A DNA stretch of 64,000 nucleotides from Vibrio sp. S17_S38 (GCF_014694375.1 NZ_JAAUWW010000004.1:1-64000); one strand, 5' to 3'; counted from the first letter of the stretch, positions 46,085-55,846 are shown. Made by a program: numbers and translations. Notes: a model not told the origin generated them from the sequence alone.

Positions 46085-46132
46085 AAGCCAGTAAGCTTTA
46101 AGGTCACTTCAACCTAGTTACTGGCTTTTTTA
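46085..46132 (+). terminator. Terminator of the YfcZ-like gene
   Basis: Stem AAGCCAGTAA (46085-46094) and TTACTGGCTT (46118-46127), perfect over 10 bp, followed by a T-tract. Confidence 0.85.
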
Positions 46133-46157
46133 TGCACTTTATTTGATGTTTGTAAAA

Positions 46158-46421
46158 TCAACACGCCGTCATCATGCTGGCAACCATTTCATGCGCACTT
46201 TTTGGCATTGGCTTAATTTCACTTAGATATTCATGAATTTCTTTAGGGCTTAATGTACAACCACGATCAGTAAAAGACATGATTTGATGTGTGGTGCTGA
46301 CTTTAGCTAATGTAAATTGATCACGATTAGAATTAAAAGGGGAAAACATCCAGCGTAAATGTTCCACTTGCTCTATTGTTGCGTAATCTTCTTTTTTCTT
46401 AAATTCGTAGACATTTGTCAT
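46158..46421 (-). CDS. Hypothetical 87-aa protein
   Basis: Small soluble protein, MTNVYEFKKKEDYATIEQVEHL..., with two Cys, one at the very C-terminus (MMTAC). AAGGAA lies 8 nt before the ATG, which supports translation. No domain is recognised. Convergent with the YfcZ-like gene; upstream lies the guaC terminator, so it has its own promoter (TATACAGTACACT region near 46460). Confidence 0.6.
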   Translation of the reverse strand: MTNVYEFKKKEDYATIEQVEHLRWMFSPFNSNRDQFTLAKVSTTHQIMSFTDRGCTLSPKEIHEYLSEIKPMPKSAHEMVASMMTAC

Positions 46422-46518
46422 TCTATTTTCCTTTTTATCATAGCCCTATAACTGTTTAAATATACAGTACACTTTCGCTGTATGTCTATTCTTTTATCCT
46501 TGTAAATTTTAGATATAA

Positions 46519-46546
46519 AAAAGGCCGCTTAAAAAAGCGACCTTGT
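46519..46546 (-). terminator. Terminator of guaC
   Basis: Stem AAGGCCGCTT (46521-46530) and AAGCGACCTT (46535-46544), one mismatch, followed on the minus strand by a run of T. Located 20 bp past the guaC stop. Confidence 0.8.
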
Positions 46547-46564
46547 TAGGGTTAATCTAGAAAT

Positions 46565-47608
46565 TTATTCACGTCCGTAAACGTTATTTTCTTGCTCTTG
46601 AACACGGATAAATGTGGTTCGTTTTGTCAGCTCTTTAAGCTTCGCCGCGCCAACGTATGTGCAGGTTGAGCGTACTCCACCAAGAATATCATTGATGGTA
46701 TCGTGCACCGTTCCACGAAATGGAATCAATACTGTTTTCCCCTCAGCTGCACGGTATTTAGCAACACCACCAGAATGCTTCTTCATAGCAGACTGTGAAG
46801 ACATACCATAAAATTTCATGAATGACTTACCATCTTGTTCAATGCGCTCGCCACCTGATTCTTCATGTCCAGCTAGCATGCCACCAAGCATTACGAAATC
46901 GGCGCCGCCACCAAAGGCTTTAGATACATCACCGGCGCAAGTACAACCACCGTCACCAACAATGGTTCCACCAAGGCCATGTGCAGCATCCGCACATTCA
47001 ATAATGGCAGAAAGTTGAGGATAACCAACCCCTGTTTTTACGCGAGTTGTACATACAGAACCAGGGCCAATACCAACTTTAACCATATCGGCACCTGCAA
47101 GAATTAACTCTTCAACCATATCACCGGTTACTACGTTACCAGCGCTGATCACTTTATCAGGAAAAGCTTCACGTACTTTCATCACGTAATCAACAAGATG
47201 CTCAGAATAACCATTAGCTATATCAACACAGATAAAAATTATGTCATCGGTTAATGCCATAATATCTTGGGTTTTCTGGAAATCAGCGTCTGATGTTCCC
47301 GTTGAAACCATGACGTTATTCAAAACTTTAGCTTCATTATTTTTAATGAAATCGGCCCAGTCAGCAACGGTATAGTGCTTATGAATCGCAGTCATTACGT
47401 TATGTTCAGCAAGTGCTTGTGCCATTGCAAAAGTGCCTACTGAATCCATATTAGCCGCAATAACAGGTACACCAGCCCATTGACGACCACTATGCTTGAA
47501 TGTAAAATCGCGGGTTAAGTTTACTTGAGAACGACTTTTTAGAGTTGAACGCTTAGGGCGAAATAAAACATCTTTAAAGCCTAACTTTAGTTCTTGTTCG
47601 ATACGCAT
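46565..47608 (-). CDS. guaC: GMP reductase
   Basis: NADPH-dependent enzyme that converts GMP to IMP in purine salvage. 347 aa, the same length as E. coli GuaC. The catalytic Cys loop is [20 protein letters not shown] (about residues 180-199), followed by [42 protein letters not shown] codon 9 nt upstream of the chosen ATG (47608) is less likely. It appears to have its own promoter, downstream of a strong terminator at 47729-47760. Confidence 0.97.
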   Translation of the reverse strand: MRIEQELKLGFKDVLFRPKRSTLKSRSQVNLTRDFTFKHSGRQWAGVPVIAANMDSVGTFAMAQALAEHNVMTAIHKHYTVADWADFIKNNEAKVLNNVMVSTGTSDADFQKTQDIMALTDDIIFICVDIANGYSEHLVDYVMKVREAFPDKVISAGNVVTGDMVEELILAGADMVKVGIGPGSVCTTRVKTGVGYPQLSAIIECADAAHGLGGTIVGDGGCTCAGDVSKAFGGGADFVMLGGMLAGHEESGGERIEQDGKSFMKFYGMSSQSAMKKHSGGVAKYRAAEGKTVLIPFRGTVHDTINDILGGVRSTCTYVGAAKLKELTKRTTFIRVQEQENNVYGRE

Positions 47609-47728
47609 TTTATACACTTCCTTTGAAACAAATAATGACGCGTCCTATTTTGGTTCGCAGCTTTACTGTATCAGCAAGTTGCGTAGCGAATCGCTTTGGC
47701 AGAAGCATTCGCATATTTCGGACACAAA

Positions 47729-47762
47729 AAAACCGGAGCGTTGGCAGGCGCTCCGGTTTTCA
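47729..47762 (-). terminator. Strong bidirectional terminator upstream of guaC
   Basis: Perfect 12-bp GC-rich stem AAAACCGGAGCG (47729-47740) and CGCTCCGGTTTT (47749-47760), loop TTGGCAGG, with T-tracts in both directions. It could end the transcript of the small membrane gene at 47920. It lies about 120 bp before guaC. Confidence 0.85.
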
Positions 47763-47919
47763 GTATTATAGGTTGAGATTTTTTTGTTACTAGTCTGATA
47801 TTTCATTTTTTTTTATGATACCTTATGGAAGATAGCAACTACGAAAACCATTTCATTATCAAAACATACCTCACACCAAACTATCGCAACCCATTGTTAA
47901 ATATATAATTCACTACTAA

Positions 47920-48156
47920 TTATGGCCATAAGGTCAAAAATAATATACGTAGTATCACTGCAAATATCACTAATGACACTCCTAATTTATAATATTTAAA
48001 TTCACTTACCGACATTTCTACTCGTTTATAGAAGATAGTAACTAAACCTTTCCAATCTTGACTTCTCTTTCCGTATTGCATCATGCTGATTAAAATAAGA
48101 ACAATGCCTATTAAGAGGAAACTCTTTTCAATCATTAATACTGTCATTTCAAACAT
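47920..48156 (-). CDS. Small two-helix membrane protein
   Basis: 78-aa inner-membrane protein with one hydrophobic segment at each end (KSFLLIGIVLILISMM and YKLGVSLVIFAVILRILFLTLW) and a basic middle (YGKRSQDWKGL, FYKRVEM). The start MFEMTVLMIE at 48156 is supported by GGGAGAG 6-7 nt upstream; that site lies inside the longer frame to 48174. Family not recognised. It stands alone, with a terminator downstream. Confidence 0.65.
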   Translation of the reverse strand: MFEMTVLMIEKSFLLIGIVLILISMMQYGKRSQDWKGLVTIFYKRVEMSVSEFKYYKLGVSLVIFAVILRILFLTLWP

Positions 48157-48606
48157 ACTTAACTCTCCCATCATTCATTAATGACACTATGTCGTTTTTT
48201 TTCATCAATGACTGTTGGACTTAAGTCGTAAATATTGAATTCTGTGATCTTTAAAACGTCGACACATTTAACCTGTATTCTGGATAAAAAAATTTATAAC
48301 CTACTAATTTATGGTCTATTTTTATCACTTATAGAACAGAGTAGGAATTTTAGGCACATAACGAGAAAAGATTATGAATCAATAGCTGGCATATTGCGTT
48401 AATTTTAACGAAGTTAGGAACTAAAATAACAAGTTGTTTAGATTAAATTATTTAGAATTCAGGTTATTTAAATCAGGCATAAAAAATGCAGAGTGACCGA
48501 AGTACTCTGCATTTTATTATTCGTTTTTTGGCATTAACTCAAAGCCTAAACGTTATATGCCCTGAGAGAGGGTAAATTACGGCTTCAAGTAAAACAGTAT
48601 CTCAAA
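48157..48606. other. Intergenic region with terminator
   Basis: About 450 bp without a gene. It contains the terminator at 48485-48512 and AT-rich sequence that should hold the promoter for the small membrane protein. Nothing else was seen. Confidence 0.5.
48483..48518 (-). terminator. Terminator of the DUF3332-type gene
   Basis: Perfect 10-bp stem AATGCAGAGT (48485-48494) and ACTCTGCATT (48503-48512) with T/A tracts on both sides, about 95 bp past the stop. Confidence 0.8.
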
Positions 48607-49143
48607 TTACAGTTTAGCTGCTGCTACGTAATCTTCTAATTCTTGTACTTTTACTGTAGTGATAAGTTGATTATCAGCATAAAAAGTAACTAGATCGCCA
48701 GATTTAACGCCACGTAATGTTTTTTGAGTACCATTTACATAAGCAACGTTCATTTGCAGTGTGTTCGCATCAATTTGTTCAATTGTTGCGTTTTCAATAT
48801 CAGCATTGTTCGCTTGAACTGGTACTGTAGTCAAAGAGCTATCTAGCTTGTCATTTACTTTAAGTAAAGATGGTGCTGGTGTATCAACAAGTGCTGGTGA
48901 TTTGCCAGTGATCACGTTTTTACCAGTCCAAAATTCGATGGCGTTAAAAATGAATAAATCGCCAACAGATGCAATCGCATAAACTGGGCTCATTAAAAGA
49001 AATAGGCCTTCACGAGCATAACGGTTATCAACAGCCATTAAGTTAGCTTTACCTACTAGGCCAGTTACACCCATTTGTCCCATACAGCCACTAAGCGTTG
49101 TTACACCTAGAGCTGCCACTACTGCTATTTTTAATTTTTTCAT
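48607..49143 (-). CDS. DUF3332-type lipoprotein
   Basis: Predicted lipoprotein of 178 aa. The signal MKKLKIAVVAALGVTTLSGC has a lipobox Cys at residue 20. The mature part has VGKANLMAVDNRYAREGLFLLMSPVYAIASVGDLFIFNAIEFWTGKN, the pattern of the DUF3332 family, with a hydrophobic stretch that may contact the membrane, and a C-terminal beta-rich segment. The start is set at 49143 because of the signal peptide; the frame is open to 49257 without support. Function unknown. Confidence 0.8.
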   Translation of the reverse strand: MKKLKIAVVAALGVTTLSGCMGQMGVTGLVGKANLMAVDNRYAREGLFLLMSPVYAIASVGDLFIFNAIEFWTGKNVITGKSPALVDTPAPSLLKVNDKLDSSLTTVPVQANNADIENATIEQIDANTLQMNVAYVNGTQKTLRGVKSGDLVTFYADNQLITTVKVQELEDYVAAAKL

Positions 49144-49465
49144 ATTAATAATCTCTATTTTATTATGTTTTAAATTCGGGATAAATTTAGCACAATGGAA
49201 CACTTTCGTTAAGTTCATTCGATTGAAATTAAAAGAAAAAAGAGTGTACACTCTCACTTATGTAAAAAACACAGTACCAACATTGTTATGCTGAATGCAT
49301 CTATGGCATTGCATTTAAGTTGCTGATTGTTTAATTAAGGTTAGCAGTATTTAACAAAATTTCTAGTGACGTCTATATAACCAATAAATAATAGTTAACA
49401 ATTAATTTAGATTTGCTATCTTCACAGTTAAAACATATGACTTAACTATCAATAGTGAACTCTCA
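49144..49465. other. Divergent promoter region DUF3332 gene / cti
   Basis: 322 bp, AT-rich, no gene. No operator recognised with confidence. Confidence 0.5.
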
Positions 49466-51832
49466 ATGAAATTGAAGCACTTCCTCTCCATACTGGCACT
49501 CGTAACGTTTTCTGGATGCGCCGTTTATACTGGGTTAAATTATGATAACCTCTTTGGGAAACAGCAAGTTCAGCCACGGACACCAAAGTTCGACACTCAA
49601 GCAGCGCAACATTTTATCAACGATATAAAACCCATTTTAGATAACCGCTGCGTGGTTTGTCATGCCTGTTATGATGCTCCCTGCCAATTGAAATTATCCT
49701 CCGTAGAAGGTATTGACCGTGGAGCAAATAAAAGCCTGGTATATGCAGGAACCCGTCTAACTGCGACGAATCCAACCCGTTTATTTGAAGATGCTCAGAC
49801 AACACAAGAATGGCGAGACATTGGCTTTCACCCTGTGCTCAATGAGCGATCTCAAATTCCAGAAGCAAATTTAGAAGCAGGGTTAGTTGCTCGCTTATTA
49901 GCTCAGAAAAAAGAACATCCGATGGTAAAACAAAATCAGCTAGAAGGTTTTGATTTCTCGGTTGATCGAACCCAACAATGCCCAACGATTGAAGAATATG
50001 ATCAATACGCAGCCAATTATCCAACATGGGGAATGCCTTATGGAATGCCAGCATTAACCAATAAAGAGCACAATACTTTAATGCAATGGCTTTCAAATGG
50101 AGCCGTAATGACTGCTCATCAACCTTTATCACAACCTCAGCTGAAACAAGTAGATAAATGGGAGACCTTCTTAAATGGAGATTCGTTAAAACAACAATTA
50201 ATGAGTCGTTATGTATATGAACACCTCTTTTTATCACACTTATATTTTTCAGACTTTCAAAGAGCGACTGAGGGGAGTGACATTCAATTTTTCATGATAG
50301 TTCGATCGTTTACCCCACCCGGTGAGCCGGTCAAACGAATCGTCACTCGTCGCCCTTACTCTGATCCTAAAACTGATCGAGTGTATTATCGCTTGGTTGC
50401 TTACCCTGCCACTATTGTTGATAAGACCCACCAGCCTTATGCATTAAATGATCAAAAATTAAAGCGAATAGAATCTTTATTTATCAAGCCAGCGTATGAA
50501 GTCAACGTTTTACCGAGTTATAAAGCTTCGGTTGCAGCAAATCCCATGACGGCATTTGTGGACATCCCCGTTGAATCTCGATATCGCTTCATGCTAGATA
50601 ATGCTCAAAATACCATCATGAGCTTTATCAAGGGGCCTGTTTGCAGAGGACAATTAGCGTTGAATGTAATTAACGACCATTTTTGGGTTTTCTTCGTCGA
50701 TCCTAAGTCATCAAGCTTAGATAAAGTTAAACAATTCTATAGCAGTCAAATCGAGAATTTACGCTTACCAACTGAAAAAAGTACCGTTGTTCCCACTTAT
50801 CAATGGTTATCATATTCCAAACAGCAAGCCGCTTATTTAGAAGCTAAATCTCGTTATATGAATGAATGGTTCAAAGATGGTCAGCATTTAACTGCTGAAT
50901 TAATTTGGGATGGTGATGAGGAGAATGATAATGCCGCATTAACCGTTTTTCGTCACTTTGATAGCGCTTCGGTCGTAAAAGGTTTAGTAGGTAAAGCACC
51001 TAAAACAGCTTGGGTAATGGATTACTCTTTATTAGAACGAATCCAATATCTTCTTGTTGATGGGTTTGATATTTATGGCAACTTTGGTCACCAATTAATG
51101 ACTCGCATGTTTATGGATTTCCTACGTATGGAAGGAGAAGAAAACTTTTTATCGCTGCTTCCCGTTGAAGAACGCCATAAACAAATGGAAAGTTGGTATC
51201 AAGATCCTTCACCGCAACTAAGTAACTTTATCCAACGTGATGTAGCACCATTTGAACAACCGACCAATATTCACTATAAAACCAATAATCCAAAAATGGA
51301 ATTGTATGGCATTTTGGAGCAACGGCTTAAACCCGTTTTATCTGACCGTTACTCGATAAAAAACACGGGATTATCGATAAAAAACGAAGCTATTTTAAGC
51401 GAAATAAATAACCTGCAAGGAAAAGGCATTTATCGTACACCTCCGTTAATTTCAATCATGGTGACCACTAAATCAGGTAAACAACAGGTGTTCACATTGA
51501 TTCATAACAATGCTCATAGCAATATCTCGAGCTTATTTGATGAAGAGAGTAATCGCCAAAAAGAAAAGGATAATCTAACTTTAGTCAAAGGCGTACTTGG
51601 TAGCTATCCTTCTGCATTCATTAAATTAAAAGAATCCGATATCGGCGATTTTTATCAACGGCTCGCCAGTTTAAACAATGATGATAATTACATTGCTTTA
51701 TTAGACCGTTATGGAGTTAGACGAAGTTCAGATGATTTTTGGAAATTCAGTGATGAATTGCACCAATGGTATGAAAAAGATCAACCAATTGAAGCCGGAT
51801 TACTCGATTATAATCGCTTTGAAAACCGCTAA
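49466..51832 (+). CDS. cti: Fatty acid cis/trans isomerase
   Basis: Periplasmic heme enzyme that converts cis- to trans-unsaturated fatty acids in membrane phospholipids, stiffening the membrane during solvent, heat or salt stress. 788 aa. The N-terminus looks like a lipoprotein signal (ALVTFSGC, Cys about residue 18). The c-type heme site is CVVCHACYDAPC at about residues 62-73. YPTWGMPYGMPALTNKEH and CPTIEEYDQY fit Cti. Monocistronic by spacing; mgsA follows 148 bp downstream. Confidence 0.95.
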   Translation: MKLKHFLSILALVTFSGCAVYTGLNYDNLFGKQQVQPRTPKFDTQAAQHFINDIKPILDNRCVVCHACYDAPCQLKLSSVEGIDRGANKSLVYAGTRLTATNPTRLFEDAQTTQEWRDIGFHPVLNERSQIPEANLEAGLVARLLAQKKEHPMVKQNQLEGFDFSVDRTQQCPTIEEYDQYAANYPTWGMPYGMPALTNKEHNTLMQWLSNGAVMTAHQPLSQPQLKQVDKWETFLNGDSLKQQLMSRYVYEHLFLSHLYFSDFQRATEGSDIQFFMIVRSFTPPGEPVKRIVTRRPYSDPKTDRVYYRLVAYPATIVDKTHQPYALNDQKLKRIESLFIKPAYEVNVLPSYKASVAANPMTAFVDIPVESRYRFMLDNAQNTIMSFIKGPVCRGQLALNVINDHFWVFFVDPKSSSLDKVKQFYSSQIENLRLPTEKSTVVPTYQWLSYSKQQAAYLEAKSRYMNEWFKDGQHLTAELIWDGDEENDNAALTVFRHFDSASVVKGLVGKAPKTAWVMDYSLLERIQYLLVDGFDIYGNFGHQLMTRMFMDFLRMEGEENFLSLLPVEERHKQMESWYQDPSPQLSNFIQRDVAPFEQPTNIHYKTNNPKMELYGILEQRLKPVLSDRYSIKNTGLSIKNEAILSEINNLQGKGIYRTPPLISIMVTTKSGKQQVFTLIHNNAHSNISSLFDEESNRQKEKDNLTLVKGVLGSYPSAFIKLKESDIGDFYQRLASLNNDDNYIALLDRYGVRRSSDDFWKFSDELHQWYEKDQPIEAGLLDYNRFENR

Positions 51833-51980
51833 TTATTGATGCTTAAAACTTATAACGCTTTATCGTCAAGTAATTACAAATAAATAGACATAGGTACACT
51901 TATCGTCTATTTATTTTTTAATGTTTCACTTATGCTGTTACGTAGCCAATATTTATCATTACTCAGTTAGGATGCTAATA

Positions 51981-52436
51981 ATGAAGAAAACCATTCGTAC
52001 CATGCCCGCACACAAAAACGTTGCACTTGTCGCGCATGATAATTACAAACCTGAATTACTTCGCTGGGTAATCGAAAATAAAGAGAAACTGCAAAAACAC
52101 TTTCTCTACGCTACTGGCACAACAGGCCATATGTTAAGCAAGGAAACAGGACTTGCGATTAAAAGCTTAATCAGTGGTCCAATGGGCGGAGATCAACAAC
52201 TTGGCGCACTGATTTCTGAAGGAAAAATAGACATGATGATTTTCTTTTGGGATCCATTAAATGCTGTACCACATGATCCCGATGTTAAAGCGTTACTACG
52301 CATAGCCTCTGTTTGGAATATTCCCGTGGCCACTAACCGTGCTACTGCTAAATTTTTATTTAATTCACAATTACTTGAGCAAGAAGTGGATATCGAAATC
52401 CCAGACTATCAATCCTACTTAAACGATAGACTTTAA
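51981..52436 (+). CDS. mgsA: Methylglyoxal synthase
   Basis: Converts dihydroxyacetone phosphate to methylglyoxal plus phosphate, a glycolytic bypass when phosphate is low. 151 aa (E. coli 152). Motifs: [34 protein letters not shown] (phosphate site and catalytic Asp), and [20 protein letters not shown]. The start [14 protein letters not shown] at 51981 has AGGA about 8 nt upstream; the frame to 51921 is not used. Confidence 0.97.
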   Translation: MKKTIRTMPAHKNVALVAHDNYKPELLRWVIENKEKLQKHFLYATGTTGHMLSKETGLAIKSLISGPMGGDQQLGALISEGKIDMMIFFWDPLNAVPHDPDVKALLRIASVWNIPVATNRATAKFLFNSQLLEQEVDIEIPDYQSYLNDRL

Positions 52437-52500
52437 TCTCTATTCAACCCTGGCATTTAAGGACAAATGCTAGGGTCGACTTTCTTTAATTATTCCTTGA

Positions 52501-53154
52501 TTAACACACTTTCTCTTCATGTGCCCATACCGCCATTTCTACGCGTGAACGCAAATTCAATTTTTTAAGTAAACTTTTAACGTGAACTTTCACGGTCCCT
52601 TCTGCAATTCCAAGTTTACGTGCAATCATCTTGTTCGTCATACCTGTTGCAACCAGCTTTAAGGTTTGAAATTCTCTTTTAGTTAAACTATCTACTCCGC
52701 GTGGCGCTTCTTTTTTACTTCGCAAACCTTCCATTAAAATCGGCGCCATTTCTGGACTTAATACCATTTGACCATTGCAAGCTTGATCAATGGCCTTTAT
52801 TAGTTCTTCCGGCTCCATATCTTTCAGTAAATAACCATCTGCACCTAACTTAATTGCATTGGTTAAGTCACCTTTATAATTCGAGACAGTAAACACCACG
52901 ACTCGGCTCGATAAACGGCAGTTCCGTAATTCACGTAAGGTCTCTAAGCCATTCATTTCAGGCATATTAAGATCTAACAAGATAAGATCAGGATCGTGCT
53001 CTTTCGCTAATGCAATACCATCTGTGCCAGTGTGAGCCATTGCTACCACTTGCATACTGCCATTCATCTCAATCAGATGTTTAACACCACCGCATAACAT
53101 CGGGTGATCATCAATTAATAATATGGTCGACTTATCGTTGTGTTGTAATTCCAT
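52501..53154 (-). CDS. NarL/NarP-family response regulator
   Basis: Two-domain response regulator of 217 aa, probably controlling narK and narGHJI in response to nitrate/nitrite. The receiver domain has the phosphoacceptor Asp in DLILLDLNMPEMNG (about residue 60) and Lys in LLKDMEPEEL. The LuxR-type helix-turn-helix spans about residues 150-208 (LTKREFQTLKLVATGMTNKMIARKLGIAEGTVKVHVKSL). NarL-type heptamers occur in front of narK and narG. It follows its cognate kinase gene by 12 bp. NarL versus NarP cannot be decided by eye. Confidence 0.92.
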   Translation of the reverse strand: MELQHNDKSTILLIDDHPMLCGGVKHLIEMNGSMQVVAMAHTGTDGIALAKEHDPDLILLDLNMPEMNGLETLRELRNCRLSSRVVVFTVSNYKGDLTNAIKLGADGYLLKDMEPEELIKAIDQACNGQMVLSPEMAPILMEGLRSKKEAPRGVDSLTKREFQTLKLVATGMTNKMIARKLGIAEGTVKVHVKSLLKKLNLRSRVEMAVWAHEEKVC

Positions 53155-53166
53155 AGCAATACCTTT

Positions 53167-54046
53167 TTATTGTGGCGAGAACTCAATATTAATACGAGTC
53201 CCTTCCCCTTGTTTTGACTCAATATTGAGCTGACCGGGTAACGACTTGGCTCTGTCTTTCATAATAGTGAGACCATAGTGATTTTTTGGCTCGGTGATTG
53301 TATTCATACCACGACCATTATCCGTTACCGTGACAGCAACTTTTTGGTTATTAACATCATATTTTGCATCAATATGAACAATGCTCGCATTTGCATGTTT
53401 ATAAATGTTGGATAATGCTTCACGAACAATATGCACAATATGCACAGCTTGATGGGAAGAAATACTATTGGCTGGCACTTCAAAGTTTAAGTTGATCATT
53501 AAACCCAATTTCTCATTAAATTCTTCAACCGTATTTTCCAATGCAGCTAATAAACCGGGTTCCGTCAATTTCAGTCTAAAGGTCGCCAGTAAATGGCGAA
53601 GCTGGGTATAGGCCGTATCTACTTCCTCACGCATTTCCTTCACTAAGTTTTTTTGATCATCCGAAAAATTGCTGCTTTGCATTTGCAAGCAACTCAAACG
53701 GATCTTCAAACAAGACAAAGATTGAGCAATGGAATCATGCAATTCACGAGCAATAGTCGCCCTCTCATTGGCTAACATTAATTCACCATTTAAATGCTCT
53801 TGGTATTTAGAGGCTAATGAACGAGTAATCTGTTTACTTAACGTGTCAATCAGTTGTAAATCATCCTCTGAAGCAACTTCGTCATGCAAAAACTCAATTT
53901 TTAAAGTGCCATAACTACGTAATCCATCTTCAAGCTCCCAAACCTTATTTACTGACGAGCGAAAATGGATTCCAGAGAGGACTAGAAAGCGTTTGTTTTG
54001 ATTGAGCTTGCTTTGATTGATCTTTCTTTAATTGAATTAGCTTCAT
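53167..54046 (-). pseudogene. NarX/NarQ-type sensor kinase with sensing region deleted
   Basis: Only the transmitter part of a nitrate sensor kinase remains. It has the HisKA_3 phosphoacceptor ATIARELHDSIAQSLSCLKI and the ATP-binding motifs HIVREALSNIYKHA, VTDNGRGM and YGLTIMKDRA. NarX and NarQ are normally about 550-600 aa, with two membrane helices, a periplasmic nitrate-binding region and HAMP. Here the kinase frame is open only back to a stop at 54028, has no ATG, and its earliest possible start is a TTG at 53889 (240 aa). A 33-codon ORF in another frame (54046-53945, MKLIQLKKDQSKQAQ... ending WNPFSLVSK) looks like the original N-terminus. So an internal deletion with frameshift is likely. 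Confidence 0.75.
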
Positions 54047-54111
54047 GGCAGTCTTTCACAAAGAATAAGGCCATATTTTATGCTTTTTGAGATAGAACCA
54101 TATAACCATTT

Positions 54112-54279
54112 ATAGGTATCACTTAATATCCATCACACCACTTTTCCATTCATCACCCTCAACGGTAAAACTTAAACCATTAATAATAAACAAATTAATA
54201 ACCATACAAATTCTACCCATATAGGTTTGATGTCAACGCTACGCAACTCAAAAACTGGCATTCAATTGATATGAGTCAA
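54112..54279 (+). promoter_or_regulatory. narK control region: NarL heptamers and FNR-like box
   Basis: TTGATATGAGTCAA at 54266-54279 matches the FNR dyad except at one base. TACCCAT at 54214-54220 and, on the other strand, TACCTAT at 54112-54118 fit the NarL/NarP heptamer TACYYMT. The narK start is at 54343. Confidence 0.65.
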
Positions 54280-54342
54280 AAAGTCCCTTTAAAAATAGGT
54301 CAAAGCTAGCTTCTATTTTGCAAACTTAGTAAGGATTTTGAA

Positions 54343-55737
54343 ATGGAATCGACCATTCATAAGAATAAAAATATTAGCAAGGTGTTAACCAATTGGGTAC
54401 CGGAAGACCCGACGTTTTGGCAGCAGGAAGGCCAGCATATTGCCCGTAAGAATTTATGGATTTCTATTCCCTGTCTGTTGCTCTCTTTCTGTGTTTGGAT
54501 GATGTTTAGCACAGTTTCTATCAATCTTAATCGAGTAGGGTTCACCTTTACTACCGATCAACTGTTTTTGTTAACGGCATTACCTTCTGCCTCCGGCGCA
54601 ATAATGCGTATCCCTTATTCGTTTATGGTGCCCATTGTAGGTGGACGTCGTTGGACTGCCTTCACAACCGCCTTCCTGGCAGTACCCTGCATCTGGCTAT
54701 CCATTGCCGTTCAAGATTCAAATACGCCCTATTCTATTTTTGTCTTAATTTCTCTACTGTGTGGTTTCGCTGGTGGCAACTTTGCATCAAGCATGTCAAA
54801 CATCAGTTTCTTCTTTCCAAAACATAAACAAGGTGGCGCGCTAGGCTTAAATGGTGGCTTAGGTAATCTTGGCGTGAGTGTCATGCAATTATTTGCGCCA
54901 CTTGCCGTTTCTATGGGTATCTTTAGTTTCTTTGTTTCTGGCTCTCAACAACCGGATGGCAGCATGTTATGGCTAGCCAATGCACCTCTCATTTGGGTAC
55001 CGTTTATTATTATAACTACCTTGGCGGCATGGCTTGGCATGAACGATATTGCCACCGCTAAAGCATCTATTTCTGAGCAACTGCCAGTGTTAAAACGCCC
55101 TCATATGTGGGTATTAAGCTTTTTATATTTATCGACTTTTGGTTCCTTTATTGGTTTTTCTGCCGGATTTGCAATGTTAACCAAAACTCAATTCCCAACC
55201 ATAGATATTATCCACATCGCCTTTCTTGGCCCATTATTAGGTGCATTAATGCGACCTGTAGGCGGTGCATTATCCGATAAGCTTGGTGGCATCAAAGTCA
55301 CCACCATTAACTTTATATTGATGGCAATATTTACAGCTTCAATTTTCTACTTCTTACCTGGAGAAGCATCCGCCAACGGTAATTTCAAATTGTTCTTTAT
55401 TGGTTTTATGTTGTTATTTGCCACAGCCGGCCTAGGTAGTGGTTCAACTTTCCAAATGATTGCGGTGGTATTTAGACAATTAACAGTTGAAAGAATGCTA
55501 CGTGAAAATGGCGGCAACGAAGAAAAAGCACAAGCGCGAGCAGTCAAAGATTCGGCGGCAGCATTAGGCTTTATTTCTGCTATTGGCGCAATTGGTGGAT
55601 TCTTCATCCCCAAAGCCTTTGGTACGTCTCTAGCACTGACAGGATCCCCGGTTGGGGCCATGAAAGTTTTCTTATGCTTTTATGTTGCTTGTATTATTTT
55701 GACTTGGGCGGTGTATGGCCGTTATGAGAAGAAATAA
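54343..55737 (+). CDS. narK: Nitrate/nitrite transporter NarK
   Basis: Major facilitator protein that brings nitrate in and exports nitrite. 464 aa with about 12 helices. Family stretches: FVWMMFSTVSINLN-type first helix, SGAIMRIPYSFMVPIVGGRRW (helix 2 region with the conserved Arg), CGFAGGNFASSMSNISFFFPKHKQGGALGLNGGLGNLGVS (first nitrate signature, about residues 145-183) and FATAGLGSGSTFQMIAVVF (second signature, about 365-385). AAGGAT lies 8 nt before the ATG. Followed by a tandem repeat and a terminator; narG begins 433 bp away. Confidence 0.95.
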   Translation: MESTIHKNKNISKVLTNWVPEDPTFWQQEGQHIARKNLWISIPCLLLSFCVWMMFSTVSINLNRVGFTFTTDQLFLLTALPSASGAIMRIPYSFMVPIVGGRRWTAFTTAFLAVPCIWLSIAVQDSNTPYSIFVLISLLCGFAGGNFASSMSNISFFFPKHKQGGALGLNGGLGNLGVSVMQLFAPLAVSMGIFSFFVSGSQQPDGSMLWLANAPLIWVPFIIITTLAAWLGMNDIATAKASISEQLPVLKRPHMWVLSFLYLSTFGSFIGFSAGFAMLTKTQFPTIDIIHIAFLGPLLGALMRPVGGALSDKLGGIKVTTINFILMAIFTASIFYFLPGEASANGNFKLFFIGFMLLFATAGLGSGSTFQMIAVVFRQLTVERMLRENGGNEEKAQARAVKDSAAALGFISAIGAIGGFFIPKAFGTSLALTGSPVGAMKVFLCFYVACIILTWAVYGRYEKK

Positions 55738-55761
55738 AAATCAAATGCAAATCTAAAGCCT

Positions 55762-55809
55762 AAGAAAGCAAGAAAGCAAGAAAGCAAGAAAGCAAGAAAG
55801 CAAGAAAGC
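55762..55809. repeat. Six tandem copies of an 8-bp unit
   Basis: Six exact copies of AAGAAAGC run from 55762 to 55809, between the narK stop (55737) and its terminator. In any frame it is outside coding sequence. Copy number could vary by slippage and change the narK 3' UTR. Confidence 0.95.
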
Positions 55810-55812
55810 ATT

Positions 55813-55846
55813 ACAGCTTGATCTCCCCCGATCAGGCTGTTTTTAC
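55813..55846 (+). terminator. Terminator of narK
   Basis: Stem ACAGCTTGATC (55813-55823) and GATCAGGCTGT (55830-55840), 11 bp with one G-T pair, loop TCCCCC, then TTTTT. Confidence 0.88.

Noticed and set aside
49839-50237. 132-codon minus-strand frame inside cti
   Set aside because: Antisense to a clear Cti coding region; no start signal or domain.
55762-55809. Possible CRISPR-like repeat array
   Set aside because: The 8-bp units are directly abutting, without spacers, and no cas genes are present.
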